Translations under genes and position numbers: made by a program
NCBI RefSeq assembly: GCF_036488675.1
Contig: NZ_CP133148.1
Coordinates: forward strand, 1,116,001-1,180,000
From: Sinorhizobium chiapasense
GTDB taxonomy: Bacteria; Pseudomonadota; Alphaproteobacteria; Rhizobiales; Rhizobiaceae
Direction: 5' to 3'
DNA: 64,000 bases
Shown here: piece after piece, positions 40,676 through 51,223 of the stretch
How the letters are laid out: each line of letters begins with the position of its first letter
Numbering within the stretch: the stretch's first letter is position 1
Notes under the pieces: generated by a model
The model's database searches: none
What the model saw: only the letters and a program-made list of their open reading frames with translations
What the model was told of the DNA's origin: nothing

Positions 40676-42670
40676 ATGGACACCATTATCAAGGCAATCG
40701 TCTTTCTGCCTCTGATCGGCTTTCTCGTTGCTGGTCTTCTCGGCACGCAGATCGGTGCCAAGGCATCCGAATATGTGACCACCGGCCTGATGCTCGTTGC
40801 GGTCGCACTGTCCTGGCTCGTTTTCTTCAACATCGCGCTCGGCGAAGAGGAGATGATCAAGGTCTCGGTGTTGCGCTGGATCCAGTCCGGCGGATTGGAT
40901 GTCGAATGGGCCTTCCGGGTCGACACCCTGACGGCCGTCATGTTCGTGGTCGTCAACACAGTCTCGTCGCTCGTGCATGTCTATTCGATCGGATACATGC
41001 ATCATGATCCGAACCGGCCGCGCTTCTTCGCCTATCTGTCGCTCTTCACCTTTGCGATGCTGATGCTGATCACGTCGGACAACCTCTTGCAGATGTTCTT
41101 CGGCTGGGAAGGCGTGGGCCTTGCGTCCTATCTGCTGATCGGCTTCTGGTACAAGAAGCCTTCCGCCAACGCGGCGGCGATCAAAGCCTTCATCGTCAAC
41201 CGTGTCGGCGACTTCGGCTTCTCGCTCGGCATCTTCTTGGTCTTCGTGCTCTTCGGTTCGATCAATCTCGAAACCGTCTTTGCCGCCGCGCAGAGTTACC
41301 TGCCGGCAGAAGGCGCCGAAGCGGGGGAAGCCGTCGTCACGCTCTTCGGCATGCAGCTCGACAAGGCGAATGCTGTGACGGCCGCCTGCCTGCTGCTCTT
41401 CATGGGCGCGATGGGCAAGTCGGCACAGTTCCTGCTGCACACCTGGCTCCCGGACGCCATGGAAGGCCCGACGCCGGTGTCGGCCCTCATCCATGCCGCA
41501 ACCATGGTCACCGCCGGTGTCTTCCTCGTCGCCCGCATGTCGCCGCTCTTCGAACTCTCGCCAGATGCGTTGACGGTCGTCACGCTGATCGGCGCCATCA
41601 CGGCCTTCTTTGCCGCGACCGTCGGCCTTGTGCAGAATGACATCAAGCGCGTCATCGCCTATTCGACCTGCTCGCAGCTCGGCTACATGTTCGTGGCTCT
41701 CGGCGTCGGCGCCTATGGCGCTGCCATCTTCCACCTCTTCACGCACGCTTTCTTCAAGGCGCTGCTGTTCCTTGGTGCCGGTTCGGTGATCCACGCCGTC
41801 GATGGCGAGCAGGACATGCGCTACATGGGCGGCTTGCGCACGCACATCCCGGTCACCTACTGGATGATGTTCATCGGCACGATTGCGCTGACGGGCGTCG
41901 GCATCCCCGGCACCGTTTTCGGTACGGCCGGCTTCTTCTCGAAGGACGCGATCATCGAGTCGACCTTCGCCTCGCATAGCGCCGTCTCCAGCTTCGCCTT
42001 CATCCTTCTGGTGATCGCCGCCCTGTTTACTAGCTTCTATTCGTGGCGCCTGACTTTCATGACCTTCCACGGCAGACCGCGGGCTTCTTCGGACGTCATG
42101 CATCACGTCCATGAATCTCCGCAGGTGATGTTGGTGCCGCTCTATATCCTGGCCGCCGGCGCGCTCGTCGCAGGCTTCCTGTTCCACGATTATTTCTACG
42201 GCCACCACTATGTCGAGTTCTGGCAGGGCTCTCTCTTCACGCTGCCTGAAAACGAAATTCTCGAGGAATACCACCACGTTCCGCTTTGGGTGAAATGGAG
42301 CCCGTTCGTGGCGATGGCGCTCGGCCTCTACACCGCCTGGTACATGTACATCCGCTCGCCGGAGACGCCGAAGTACCTCGCCAATCAGCACCGTGGTCTC
42401 TACCAGTTCCTGCTCAACAAGTGGTATTTCGACGAGCTCTACGATTTCCTCTTTGTGCGCACAGCGAAGCGTCTCGGCACCTTCCTCTGGAAGGAGGGTG
42501 ACGGCCGGGTGATCGACGGCTTTGGACCGAATGGTGTTGCGGCGCGTGTCCTCGACGTGACCGATCGCGTCGTGCGGATGCAGACCGGTTACCTTTATCA
42601 CTACGCGTTCGCCATGCTGATCGGCATCGCTGCGCTCGTTACATGGATGATGCTCGGGAGTTCCTTCTGA
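40676..42670 (+). CDS. nuoL: NADH-quinone oxidoreductase subunit L
   Basis: 664 residues with about sixteen membrane helices and the long lateral C-terminal helix expected of NuoL. The proton-pump signature [20 protein letters not shown] is present, as is the early [18 protein letters not shown] segment. It forms the distal antiporter-like pump of the membrane arm. It overlaps nuoM by one base. Confidence 0.97.
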   Translation: MDTIIKAIVFLPLIGFLVAGLLGTQIGAKASEYVTTGLMLVAVALSWLVFFNIALGEEEMIKVSVLRWIQSGGLDVEWAFRVDTLTAVMFVVVNTVSSLVHVYSIGYMHHDPNRPRFFAYLSLFTFAMLMLITSDNLLQMFFGWEGVGLASYLLIGFWYKKPSANAAAIKAFIVNRVGDFGFSLGIFLVFVLFGSINLETVFAAAQSYLPAEGAEAGEAVVTLFGMQLDKANAVTAACLLLFMGAMGKSAQFLLHTWLPDAMEGPTPVSALIHAATMVTAGVFLVARMSPLFELSPDALTVVTLIGAITAFFAATVGLVQNDIKRVIAYSTCSQLGYMFVALGVGAYGAAIFHLFTHAFFKALLFLGAGSVIHAVDGEQDMRYMGGLRTHIPVTYWMMFIGTIALTGVGIPGTVFGTAGFFSKDAIIESTFASHSAVSSFAFILLVIAALFTSFYSWRLTFMTFHGRPRASSDVMHHVHESPQVMLVPLYILAAGALVAGFLFHDYFYGHHYVEFWQGSLFTLPENEILEEYHHVPLWVKWSPFVAMALGLYTAWYMYIRSPETPKYLANQHRGLYQFLLNKWYFDELYDFLFVRTAKRLGTFLWKEGDGRVIDGFGPNGVAARVLDVTDRVVRMQTGYLYHYAFAMLIGIAALVTWMMLGSSF

Positions 42671-44181
42671 TGACCGATTGGCCCGTACTTTCCGCGGTCA
42701 CCTTCATGCCGCTGGTCGGCGTTCTGCTTCTCTTGCTGACAAGGGAAGACAGCGTCTACGGCCGCCGCAACATCCTGAACGTATCGCTGCTGACGACGAT
42801 CTTCACCTTCGCCGTGTCGCTCTACATCTGGTACCAGTTCGACCCGTCGAACCCCGGCTTCCAGATGATCGAGAAGCGTGAATGGCTCGGCACAGGGATC
42901 TCCTATCACCTCGGCATCGATGGCATTTCCGTGCTGTTCGTTCCGCTGACCGCGCTCTTGATGCCGTTCTGCGTGCTGGCGAGCTGGCTCACGATCGAGA
43001 AGCGACTGAAGGAATACATGATCGCGTTTCTGATCCTGGAAACGCTGATGCTCGGTGTCTTCGTGTCGCTCGATATCGTGCTTTTCTACGTGTTCTTCGA
43101 AGCAGGCCTCATTCCGATGTTCATCATCATCGGCGTCTGGGGCGGCAGGGATCGCGTCTATGCGAGCTACAAGTTCTTCCTCTACACGTTGCTTGGCTCG
43201 GTGCTGATGCTGCTCGCCATCATGGCGATGTACTGGCAGGCGGGCACGACCGACATCACCGAACTGCTGGCCTACAAGTTCCCGCGCGGGATGCAGACTT
43301 GGCTGTGGCTCGCCTTCTTCGCCTCTTTCGCGGTGAAGATGCCGATGTGGCCGGTTCACACGTGGCTTCCCGACGCGCACGTTCAGGCGCCGACCGCGGG
43401 TTCGGTCATTCTGGCCGGCATCCTCTTGAAGCTCGGCGGGTACGGCTTCCTGCGTTTCTCGCTGCCGATGTTCCCGCTCGCTTCGGACTATTTCGCTCCG
43501 TTTGTGTTCACGCTGTCGATCATCGCGATCATCTACACCTCGCTGGTGGCGATGATGCAGACCGACATCAAGAAGCTGATCGCCTATTCCTCGGTGGCGC
43601 ACATGGGCTATGTGACCATGGGCACGTTTGCCGCCAATACGCAGGGCGTGCAGGGCGCCATCTTCCAGATGCTGTCGCACGGCGTCGTCTCGGGCGCGCT
43701 CTTCCTTTGCGTCGGCGTCGTCTATGACCGGCTGCATACCCGCGAGATCGCTGCCTATGGCGGCCTCGTCAACAACATGCCGAAATATGCGGTCGCTTTC
43801 ATGGTCTTCACCATGGCGAACGTCGGACTTCCCGGCACCTCGGGCTTCGTCGGCGAAGTGCTGACGCTCGTGGGCGCCTTCCGTGCCAATACGTGGGTAG
43901 CCTTCTTCGCGACCAGCGGCGTCATTCTCTCGGCCGCCTATGCCCTCTGGCTCTATCGCCGGGTGATTTTCGGTGCGCTCGAAAAGGAAAGCCTGAAGGC
44001 GCTCCTCGATCTATCGGCACGTGAGAAGCTTATCCTCTATCCGCTGGTGATCCTGACGATCTTCTTCGGTGTCTATCCGGCGCCGGTCTTCGATGCGACC
44101 GCGGCCTCGGTGGATCTGCTCGTCAACAACTACTCCGCAGCCCTGCAGGCAGCGCAAGACGTTGCGCTTTCGGTGCAATGA
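42670..44181 (+). CDS. nuoM: NADH-quinone oxidoreductase subunit M
   Basis: 503 residues with about fourteen helices. [20 protein letters not shown] is the antiporter-like pump signature, and [20 protein letters not shown] carries the conserved glutamate. ATG 42670 overlaps the nuoL stop (TGATG), indicating translational coupling. Confidence 0.97.
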   Translation: MTDWPVLSAVTFMPLVGVLLLLLTREDSVYGRRNILNVSLLTTIFTFAVSLYIWYQFDPSNPGFQMIEKREWLGTGISYHLGIDGISVLFVPLTALLMPFCVLASWLTIEKRLKEYMIAFLILETLMLGVFVSLDIVLFYVFFEAGLIPMFIIIGVWGGRDRVYASYKFFLYTLLGSVLMLLAIMAMYWQAGTTDITELLAYKFPRGMQTWLWLAFFASFAVKMPMWPVHTWLPDAHVQAPTAGSVILAGILLKLGGYGFLRFSLPMFPLASDYFAPFVFTLSIIAIIYTSLVAMMQTDIKKLIAYSSVAHMGYVTMGTFAANTQGVQGAIFQMLSHGVVSGALFLCVGVVYDRLHTREIAAYGGLVNNMPKYAVAFMVFTMANVGLPGTSGFVGEVLTLVGAFRANTWVAFFATSGVILSAAYALWLYRRVIFGALEKESLKALLDLSAREKLILYPLVILTIFFGVYPAPVFDATAASVDLLVNNYSAALQAAQDVALSVQ

Positions 44182-44200
44182 CCACAGGACGTGACTGGAC

Positions 44201-45646
44201 ATGACTGCTGAAACCCTCTTCGCAAGCCTGCAACTCTCGGTTCCCGAGCTGATCCTCGCGGCCGGCGCCATGGTGCTGTTGATGATTGGCGTCTTTTCGA
44301 GCGAAAGGTCGGCCACGCCAACGGTAACGGGACTTGCCGTCGCACTGCTGATCATCGCCGGGCTGTGGCTCGTCCTGAAGACGGGCGAGGGTGAGGCCTA
44401 TGGCGGCGCCTTCCTTTCCGATCCATTCGCCAGGTTCATGAAGGTCCTGGCGCTAATCGGCTCGATTACGGCGATGGTGATGACGGTCGGGCATGCCCGT
44501 TCGGCGCAGATCGATCGCTTCGAGTTTCCGGTACTGTTGGTGCTCGCGACCCTCGGCATGCTGCTGATGATCTCCGCCAACGACCTGATCTCGCTCTACC
44601 TGTCGCTGGAACTGCAGTCGCTGGCGCTCTACGTCGTGGCGGCGATCAATCGTGACAGCGTCCGTTCGACCGAAGCCGGGTTGAAATACTTCGTTCTCGG
44701 CGCTCTGTCGTCGGGCATGCTGCTTTACGGCATGTCGCTCGTCTACGGCTTCACCGGCCATACCGGCTTCGACGAGATCGCCGCGGCACTGACGGCGGAA
44801 GGCCGTTCGCTGGGCCTCGTTTTCGGCCTGGTCTTCATCCTCGCGGGCCTTGCCTTCAAGATTTCCGCAGTTCCTTTCCACATGTGGACGCCGGACGTCT
44901 ATGAGGGTGCACCGACCCCGGTTACCGCCTTCTTCGCAGCCGCGCCGAAGGTGGCTGCGATGTCGATCCTCGTCCGCATCGTCATCAACGCCTTCGAACC
45001 GGTGGTGGCGGACTGGCAGCAGATCGTCGTCTTCATCTCGATTGCTTCCATGCTGCTCGGTGCCTTCGCGGCAATCGGCCAGAGGAACATCAAGCGGCTG
45101 ATGGCCTATTCCTCGATCGGTCACATGGGCTATGCCCTGGTCGGCCTTGCGGCCGGCTCGATGGCCGGGGTGCGTGGTGTGATCCTCTATATGCTGATCT
45201 ACATGATCATGACGCTCGGCACCTTCGCCTGCATTCTGGCCATGCGCCGCAAGGAAGGCGAGTACGTCGAGAATATCGATGACCTCGCCGGCCTCTCGCA
45301 GACCAATCCGTTTATGGCGTCGGTTCTCACGGTCCTGATGTTCTCGCTGGCAGGTATCCCGCCGCTTGCAGGTTTCTTCGCGAAGTATTTCGTGTTCGTC
45401 GCCGCAATCGAGGCGCATCTCTACGCACTCGCGATCATCGGCGTACTCGCGTCTGTCGTCGGTGCCTATTATTACCTGCGCGTCATCAAGGTGATGTGGT
45501 TCGATGAAGCCACGGGTGAGTTCGCGCGCACCGCCGGCGAGCTGCGTCTTGTCTTCGGCCTCTCCGGTCTGTTCGTTATCGGATACGTGCTGATCGGCGG
45601 ACCGCTTGGAAGCGCCGCGGAAGCTGCGGCCCGGACCTTCTTTTGA
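44201..45646 (+). CDS. nuoN: NADH-quinone oxidoreductase subunit N
   Basis: 481 residues with about fourteen helices. [20 protein letters not shown] is the family signature, and [20 protein letters not shown] holds the pump glutamate. It is the last complex I subunit of the operon. Its stop overlaps the TTG start of birA by three bases, so transcription evidently continues. Confidence 0.97.
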   Translation: MTAETLFASLQLSVPELILAAGAMVLLMIGVFSSERSATPTVTGLAVALLIIAGLWLVLKTGEGEAYGGAFLSDPFARFMKVLALIGSITAMVMTVGHARSAQIDRFEFPVLLVLATLGMLLMISANDLISLYLSLELQSLALYVVAAINRDSVRSTEAGLKYFVLGALSSGMLLYGMSLVYGFTGHTGFDEIAAALTAEGRSLGLVFGLVFILAGLAFKISAVPFHMWTPDVYEGAPTPVTAFFAAAPKVAAMSILVRIVINAFEPVVADWQQIVVFISIASMLLGAFAAIGQRNIKRLMAYSSIGHMGYALVGLAAGSMAGVRGVILYMLIYMIMTLGTFACILAMRRKEGEYVENIDDLAGLSQTNPFMASVLTVLMFSLAGIPPLAGFFAKYFVFVAAIEAHLYALAIIGVLASVVGAYYYLRVIKVMWFDEATGEFARTAGELRLVFGLSGLFVIGYVLIGGPLGSAAEAAARTFF

Positions 45647-46410
45647 CCGGCCGGAAAGGCGGCGGCCGGATTTCGCCTGACGACTTCCGGCACGTCGCGC
45701 TCGCCGAGACCGTCTCGACCAACAGTGAGTGCCTGGCGAAGGCGCGCGAAGGTGATGCGGGCAATCTCTGGATCACTGCCGGGCGCCAGACCGGAGGCCG
45801 CGGCCGTCGAGGCCGCGCATGGGTTTCCGAACCCGGCAATCTCTACGCATCGCTGCTTCTCATCGATCCGGCGCCGATCGCGCGCTTGCATTCCCTGCCT
45901 CTTGCCGTCGCGGTGGCAGCGCATCGGGCGATCCGGACTGTGATGCCGCCGGCCGCAGCGCCGGTTGAGATCAAGTGGCCGAACGACATCCTCGTCGATG
46001 GCAAGAAGGTATGCGGCATTCTTCTCGAAGGAGAAGAGCTTGCTGATGGCCGCCGGGCACTGGTCGTCGGCTTCGGAGTGAATGTCGGTGTCGCGCCGGA
46101 GGGGGCGCTCTATCCAGCGACGTCTCTTCGTCGTGAAGGGTCGTCGGCGTCGGCAGAAGAGCTGTTTGCACACCTTTTTCTCGCCGTGGCCGAGATGCTC
46201 TCGCTCTGGGATCGCAGCGCGGGCATCGCCAAGATCATTGAGCTTTGGCGTTCGGCGGCGCGCGGGATCGGCGAGACGATCACCGTCAACCTGCCGGATC
46301 GGTCGATTTCGGGCCGCTTTGCCGGTATTGATCAGGACGGCCGATTGTTGCTCGACACGGGCGCCGGCACACAGCAGGCGATTGCCGCCGGTGATGTATT
46401 TTTTGGATGA
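45643..46410 (+). CDS. birA: Biotin--[acetyl-CoA-carboxylase] ligase
   Basis: 255 residues, the catalytic form without the N-terminal repressor helix-turn-helix seen in E. coli BirA. The biotin-binding loop is [12 protein letters not shown], and [20 protein letters not shown] is the family signature. It attaches biotin to carboxylase carrier proteins. Translation appears to start at a TTG (45643) overlapping the nuoN stop. The nuoN-birA-rnj order is typical of Rhizobiales. Confidence 0.9.
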   Translation: MTGRKGGGRISPDDFRHVALAETVSTNSECLAKAREGDAGNLWITAGRQTGGRGRRGRAWVSEPGNLYASLLLIDPAPIARLHSLPLAVAVAAHRAIRTVMPPAAAPVEIKWPNDILVDGKKVCGILLEGEELADGRRALVVGFGVNVGVAPEGALYPATSLRREGSSASAEELFAHLFLAVAEMLSLWDRSAGIAKIIELWRSAARGIGETITVNLPDRSISGRFAGIDQDGRLLLDTGAGTQQAIAAGDVFFG

Positions 46411-46435
46411 TTGAAGAATAGGGGCGCGCAAAGAT

Positions 46436-48103
46436 ATGGCGCAGGAAGAAGAACTGGTGTTCTTGCCGCTCGGCGGCGTCGGCGAAATCGGCATGAACCT
46501 TGGCCTTTATGGCTACGGCCGGCCGGGCAACCGCCAGTGGATCATGGTCGATTGCGGCGTGACTTTTCCCGGCCCGGAACTGCCTGGCGTCGAACTGGTC
46601 TTGCCGGATATCGCCTTCCTCGCCGAGGAGCGCCGCAATCTGAAGGCGATCATCATCACGCATGCGCATGAGGACCACTACGGTGCGCTGAACGACCTTT
46701 GGCCGGGTCTCAACGTTCCGGTCTATGCCTCGCCCTTTACAGCCGGCATGCTTGAGGCGAAGCGCGATTTCGAAAAGAGCCGTGGCGAAATTCCGATCAC
46801 GATCTTCAAGCAGGGAGACCGGATCAATATCGGCCCCTTCAGCATCGAGGCGGTCGGGGTCAACCATTCGATCCCCGAGCCGATGTCGCTCGTTATCCGG
46901 ACGCCGCTCGGCACCGTTGTGCACACCGGCGACTGGAAGATCGATCTCGAGCCGTCGCTCGGTCCGATCACGGATGAGGCGCGTTTCCGCCAGATCGGCG
47001 AGGAAGGCGTGTTGGCGCTCGTCTGCGACTCCACCAATGCGCTTCGCGACGGCGTTTCGCCCTCCGAACGGCAGGTTTCCGAAAGTCTCGCCAAGATCAT
47101 CGCCGATGCCGAGGGTCGTGTTGGCATCACCACGTTCTCCTCCAACGTCGGCCGCATTCGCTCGGTCGCCGAAGCGGCGGAGGCAGCGGGCAGGGAGGTG
47201 CTGCTGCTCGGCAGTTCCATGAAACGCGTCGTCGACGTGGCGAGGGACCTTGGCCTGATGGAAGGGCTGAAGCCGTTCCTGGCGGAGGACGAGTTCGGCT
47301 ATATTCCACGCGACAAGGTCGTCGTGATCCTGACCGGCAGCCAAGGAGAGCCGCGGGCAGCGCTCGCCAAGATCGCCCGGGATGAGATGCGCAATGTGGC
47401 ATTTTCCGCCGGTGACACGATCGTCTTCTCTTCACGAACCATTCCGGGCAACGAGAAGGCGATCAACGATATCAAGAATGGTCTGATCGAGCAGGGCATT
47501 CACATCATCACCGACAGCGAGGCGCTGGTGCATGTTTCCGGCCACCCGCGGCGCAATGAGCTGCAGCAGATGTACCAGTGGGTCAAGCCCCAGATCGTGG
47601 TGCCCGTCCACGGCGAGGCAGCCCACCTGACGGCACATGCCGAACTGGCGCTGCATTCCGGGATCGCCAGCGTACCGCGGCTGCGCAACGGTGAAATCCT
47701 GCGCCTGGCGCCCGGCCCTGCGGAAGTGATCGACGAGGCGCCGCACGGTCGCATCTACAAGGACGGAACGCTGATCGGCGACTTCGATGAGATGGGCATC
47801 GGCGAGCGGCGCAAGCTCTCCTTTGCCGGCCACGTCTCCGTCAATGTCGTGCTCGATAACCGCTATGATTTCCTCGGCGATCCGGTCGTCGTACCGATTG
47901 GACTTCCGGAATTCGACGACGAGGGCGAGGACATGGGCGATACGCTCTACGATGCCGTGCTCGGCGCCGTGGAAAGCATCCCTCGGGCGAAGCGGAAGGA
48001 TCTCGCTATGTTGCAGGAAGCGGTTCGTCGTGCGGTGCGCAGTACCGCCAATCAGGTGTGGGGCAAGAAGCCGCTCGTCACGGTCTTTGTTACAAAAGTC
48101 TGA
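46436..48103 (+). CDS. rnj: Ribonuclease J
   Basis: 555 residues. A metallo-beta-lactamase domain with the zinc motif THAHEDHYGAL (about residue 75) is followed by a beta-CASP domain and a C-terminal domain. HTGDWKIDLEP, CDSTNA and VHVSGHPRRNEL are family landmarks. RNase J processes and degrades mRNA and matures 16S and 23S rRNA, with 5' exonuclease and endonuclease activity. The ATG at 46436 is 25 bases after birA. Confidence 0.95.
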   Translation: MAQEEELVFLPLGGVGEIGMNLGLYGYGRPGNRQWIMVDCGVTFPGPELPGVELVLPDIAFLAEERRNLKAIIITHAHEDHYGALNDLWPGLNVPVYASPFTAGMLEAKRDFEKSRGEIPITIFKQGDRINIGPFSIEAVGVNHSIPEPMSLVIRTPLGTVVHTGDWKIDLEPSLGPITDEARFRQIGEEGVLALVCDSTNALRDGVSPSERQVSESLAKIIADAEGRVGITTFSSNVGRIRSVAEAAEAAGREVLLLGSSMKRVVDVARDLGLMEGLKPFLAEDEFGYIPRDKVVVILTGSQGEPRAALAKIARDEMRNVAFSAGDTIVFSSRTIPGNEKAINDIKNGLIEQGIHIITDSEALVHVSGHPRRNELQQMYQWVKPQIVVPVHGEAAHLTAHAELALHSGIASVPRLRNGEILRLAPGPAEVIDEAPHGRIYKDGTLIGDFDEMGIGERRKLSFAGHVSVNVVLDNRYDFLGDPVVVPIGLPEFDDEGEDMGDTLYDAVLGAVESIPRAKRKDLAMLQEAVRRAVRSTANQVWGKKPLVTVFVTKV

Positions 48104-48166
48104 TTTCCTCACCGGAAGACGCGACGTAAACCCTCGGCCTTGGTCTTTTTGGGAAGGGAGCATGCG

Positions 48167-48571
48167 ATGCTGGGAAGGGTAAATCACGTCGCGATCGCCG
48201 TGCCGGATTTGGCGGCGGCAGCTGAAAGTTATCGTGCGACGCTCGGTGCAAACATCACCGAGCCGCAGGCGCTCCCCGAACACGGTGTCACGGTCGTGTT
48301 CGTAACGCTCCCGAACACCAAGGTGGAACTGCTGGAACCCCTGGGCGAGGCATCCCCGATTGCCGCCTTCCTTGCGAAAAACCCGGCCGGCGGCATGCAC
48401 CACATTTGTTATGAGGTGACAGACATCATAGCGGCTCGCGACCGGTTGAAGGCGGCGGGTGCGCGAGTCCTCGGCGATGGAACGCCGAAAATCGGCGCCC
48501 ATGGCAAACCGGTCCTCTTCCTGCATCCCAAGGACTTTCAGGGCACCCTGATCGAACTGGAAGAGGTGTGA
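48167..48571 (+). CDS. mce: Methylmalonyl-CoA epimerase
   Basis: 134 residues of the vicinal oxygen chelate fold. It starts MLGRVNHVAIAVPDLAAAAE, with metal ligands in NHVAIAV, GGMHHICYEV and FQGTLIELEE. It interconverts the methylmalonyl-CoA epimers in propionate metabolism. ATG 48167 is placed 7 bases after GGGAG; an ATG at 48162 is out of frame and a longer in-frame start at 48140 lacks a site. Follows rnj on the same strand. Confidence 0.92.
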   Translation: MLGRVNHVAIAVPDLAAAAESYRATLGANITEPQALPEHGVTVVFVTLPNTKVELLEPLGEASPIAAFLAKNPAGGMHHICYEVTDIIAARDRLKAAGARVLGDGTPKIGAHGKPVLFLHPKDFQGTLIELEEV

Positions 48572-48674
48572 CAGTCGGGCGCGGCCCACTTGTTTGCCGG
48601 TTGGGCCGAGTGGCGTTATAAGGCGGACGCGATGGCCTTGCGGCAATTTCGGCGGAAGCGCGCCGGCGCCACTG

Positions 48675-48776
48675 CATGTTTCCTTAAATCGCAGCCGATT
48701 TGAGGGTAAAGACATGCAGCAATTTAAAGTGCTGCAGCGTTCCTTTGCGCGTCTGATAGGACGCGCGGCGCTGTAG
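48675..48776. repeat. RIME-like repeat, copy 5
   Basis: CAGCAATTTAAAGTGCTGCA, then TCCTTTGCGCGTCTGATAGG and ACGCGCGGCGCTGTAG, nearly identical to copy 4. The left part also matches the inverse copy at 59286-59366. It sits between mce and the DUF1467 gene. Confidence 0.75.
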
Positions 48777-48807
48777 GTCCATCCAGCGATATGAATCGAG
48801 ATCCGCA

Positions 48808-49077
48808 ATGTCCGCTTTTTCGACCCTTGCCATCTACTTCATCATCTGGTGGCTGACGCTCTTTGCCGTTCTGCCGCTCGGAGTGCGGACGCAAGCGGAG
48901 GAAAACGACATTGTTCCTGGCAGTGTCGAAAGCGCTCCGGCGCGGTTTCGTGCATTGCGCGTCGTGCTGCTGACGACTGTCATCGCTGCTGCCATTCATC
49001 TCGGTTGGTACATCGTTTCGGTCAAACTGGGATACGGGATCGATTCCATCCCGCGGTTCGCACCGGAGTTTTACTGA
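48808..49077 (+). CDS. DUF1467 family small membrane protein
   Basis: 89 residues with two membrane helices (TLAIYFIIWWLTLFAVLPLG and VVLLTTVIAAAIHLGWYIVS) separated by a short loop with GVRTQAEEN, the conserved DUF1467 pattern found in alphaproteobacteria. Function unknown. It is the last gene of the rightward nuo-birA-rnj-mce run, though a repeat intervenes. Confidence 0.85.
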   Translation: MSAFSTLAIYFIIWWLTLFAVLPLGVRTQAEENDIVPGSVESAPARFRALRVVLLTTVIAAAIHLGWYIVSVKLGYGIDSIPRFAPEFY

Positions 49078-49088
49078 ACGGTGCCACG

Positions 49089-49136
49089 TCCTACCGCGCC
49101 GCTCGTCCAATCTGACGCGCGAAGGACGTTGCAGCA
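49089..49136. repeat. Degenerate RIME-like repeat, copy 6
   Basis: CCTACCGCGCCG, AATCTGACGCGCGAAGGACG and GTTGCAGCA resemble the reverse orientation of copies 4 and 5, with several changes. Confidence 0.5.
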
Positions 49137-49270
49137 GGCGGTCGGGCAAAAAACGTGCCACCGGGCAAAAGCCCATCGCCGAATTCGTAGCCGGGCAATT
49201 ATCTTTGGTGGTTCGGAGGGGCACAGACGGCGCTCCCGCCGGAGCCCCGGCGTCAATGGGAAATTCTCAA

Positions 49271-49367
49271 CTTGACAGCCAGAGAATTGACATATTTTAA
49301 GAGTGCTTCGGTGAAGGGGACGGTCACGAAAAGCAAAAAAAAACAAGGCGTAAAGCCTTGTTTTTTA
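49271..49367 (+). ncRNA. Candidate small RNA with own promoter and terminator
   Basis: CTTGAC (49271-49276), 16 bases and TATTTT (49293-49298) predict a start near 49305. A strong hairpin ending in T lies at 49339-49367, giving a transcript of about 62 nt with no plausible start-stop frame. Alternatively the hairpin is simply the terminator of the upstream operon, and no RNA is made from this promoter. Confidence 0.35.
49339..49367. terminator. Bidirectional rho-independent terminator
   Basis: An 11-bp stem AAAAACAAGGC / GCCTTGTTTTT with a 5-nt loop, with A-tract on the left and T-tract on the right. It can terminate transcription from either side; on the plus strand it follows the DUF1467 gene by about 260 bases. 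Confidence 0.82.
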
Positions 49368-49879
49368 AGTTTCGCGTGATCTTCAATCCGTTTCCGGCGG
49401 CAGCGAACGAGCGCGCCTAAGATCTTATCCTCCCAAGACTTGACCGCGAATTTCGGCAAGAATTTGGTCTTCTTGCCTGTTTTGTGAGCCGAAATTAGCT
49501 CAAACATTGGGCGCTGTCATCTGCTTTTTTTGCATTTTTGCTACAGTCGGGCAATTTTTTTCCGTTGACAGGAGCCGCCCTTGTCCTGTTACTACCGTGC
49601 TCTTTTGACGCAGGCTAACGCTCAGCATTTCCTGTCAAATGCCATCTATTATGTGGTTTTCTTCCGGCCACGGCAGGGTTTTCATCCGCGCGCGAAGCGG
49701 TTATGAACGCTGAGCTCGAAATGCTTTCCGTCGGCCGTGTCGGGGGAGAAAATCAAGAGTACGATCTCCGTAAGGCAAAGCCGCTTCTCCCTGCTCAGGC
49801 GAAGACGGCCGCCGAAGCACAACGTCATTTCGCCCGAATCCGCCGATAGTGCGAAGTCCACCAAGTTCTGGAACCCGTC

Positions 49880-51208
49880 ATGCGCCTGTCCCGCTTTTTC
49901 ATGCCCATCTTGAAGGAAAATCCGAAGGAAGCGGAAATCGTTTCCCACCGCCTCATGCTGCGGACGGGCATGGTCCGCCAGCAATCTGCCGGCATCTACA
50001 CATGGCTGCCGCTTGGCAAGCGCGTGCTCGACAAGGTCAACGCGATCATTCGCGAAGAGCAGAACCGCTCCGGCGCGATCGAGCTCCTGATGCCGACGCT
50101 GCAGTCGGCGGAGTTGTGGCAGGAGAGCGGGCGCTACGATGCCTATGGCAAGGAGATGCTGCGCATCAAGGACCGGCAGGACCGGCCGATGCTCTATGGC
50201 CCGACGAACGAGGAGATGATCACGGACGTGTTCCGCTCCTACGTGAAGTCCTATCGTGACCTGCCGCTCAATCTCTATCACATTCAGTTGAAGTTCCGTG
50301 ACGAGATCCGTCCGCGTTTCGGCACGATGCGCTCGCGCGAGTTCCTGATGAAGGATGCCTATTCCTTCGATCTTGATCGCGAAGGGGCGGAGCACGCCTA
50401 TAACCGGATGTTTGCCGCCTATTTGCGCACCTTCGCCCGCATGGGCCTGCGTGCCATCCCGATGCGCGCCGATACCGGTCCGATCGGCGGCAATCTCAGC
50501 CACGAGTTCATCATCCTTGCCGACACTGGTGAATCCGAAGTCTTCTGCCACAAGGACTTCCTCGGTTTCGACATTCCGGGAGAGGATACCAATTTTGACG
50601 ACGTCGCCGGCCTGAAGGCGATCTTCGAGAAGTGGACGTCGCGTTATGCGGCAACCTCGGAAATGCATGACGAGGCGGCCTTCGACGCTGTTCCCGAGGG
50701 CGAGCGCCTGTCGGCGCGCGGCATTGAGGTCGGCCACATCTTCTACTTCGGCACAAAGTATTCCGAAGCGATGGGCGCGAAGGTACTCGGACCGGACGGC
50801 AAGGAGCACACCGTGCACATGGGCTCCTACGGGATCGGACCGACCCGTCTCGTGCCCGCGATCATCGAGGCGTCGCACGACGAAAACGGCATCATCTGGC
50901 CGAAGTCGATCGCGCCGTTCGATGTCGTCGTCATCAACATGAAAGCGGGTGATGCCGCTTGCGATGCGGCCAGCGGCACGCTCTACTCGGGACTCGGGAA
51001 GGCTGGATTCGACGTGCTTCTGGACGATACCGATGATCGCGCCGGTGCGAAGTTTGCGACCGCCGACCTTATTGGTGTTCCGGTTCAGATCATCGTCGGA
51101 CCGCGTTCGGTTGCGAACGGCGAAGTCGAGGTCAAGGACCGCAAGACCGGCGAGCGCGAGATGATGACGATCGAAGCCGCGATCAACAAGCTGGCTGCGA
51201 CGAGATAA
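49880..51208 (+). CDS. proS: Prolyl-tRNA synthetase (short, editing-domain-less form)
   Basis: 442 residues of class II synthetase. Motif 2 is in [21 protein letters not shown], and motif 3 is in the [15 protein letters not shown] segment. The anticodon-binding domain ([12 protein letters not shown] ... VEVKDRKTG) ends the protein. The roughly 180-residue editing insertion of E. coli-type ProS is absent, as is usual in alphaproteobacteria. It charges tRNA-Pro; a trans-acting editing protein would be needed to clear Ala-tRNA-Pro, and none is in this window. It is followed 15 bases later by the Lol operon. Confidence 0.96.
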   Translation: MRLSRFFMPILKENPKEAEIVSHRLMLRTGMVRQQSAGIYTWLPLGKRVLDKVNAIIREEQNRSGAIELLMPTLQSAELWQESGRYDAYGKEMLRIKDRQDRPMLYGPTNEEMITDVFRSYVKSYRDLPLNLYHIQLKFRDEIRPRFGTMRSREFLMKDAYSFDLDREGAEHAYNRMFAAYLRTFARMGLRAIPMRADTGPIGGNLSHEFIILADTGESEVFCHKDFLGFDIPGEDTNFDDVAGLKAIFEKWTSRYAATSEMHDEAAFDAVPEGERLSARGIEVGHIFYFGTKYSEAMGAKVLGPDGKEHTVHMGSYGIGPTRLVPAIIEASHDENGIIWPKSIAPFDVVVINMKAGDAACDAASGTLYSGLGKAGFDVLLDDTDDRAGAKFATADLIGVPVQIIVGPRSVANGEVEVKDRKTGEREMMTIEAAINKLAATR

Positions 51209-51223
51209 AGGACGAAGGAAGCG

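Larger units (their letters stand above)
49078..49879. other. Large intergenic region before proS (802 bp)
   Basis: Holds a degenerate RIME-like repeat (49089-49136), a promoter-hairpin pair that could make a short RNA (49271-49367) and AT-rich tracts around 49520-49565. The proS promoter is presumably here too; TTGACA at 49565 with GTTACT at 49588 is one candidate. A lysine-rich frame on the minus strand (49253-49507) runs through the terminator hairpin and is doubtful. Confidence 0.6.

Noticed and set aside
49253-49507. 84-codon lysine-rich frame on the minus strand before proS
   Set aside because: It has no ribosome binding site and runs through a bidirectional terminator hairpin.
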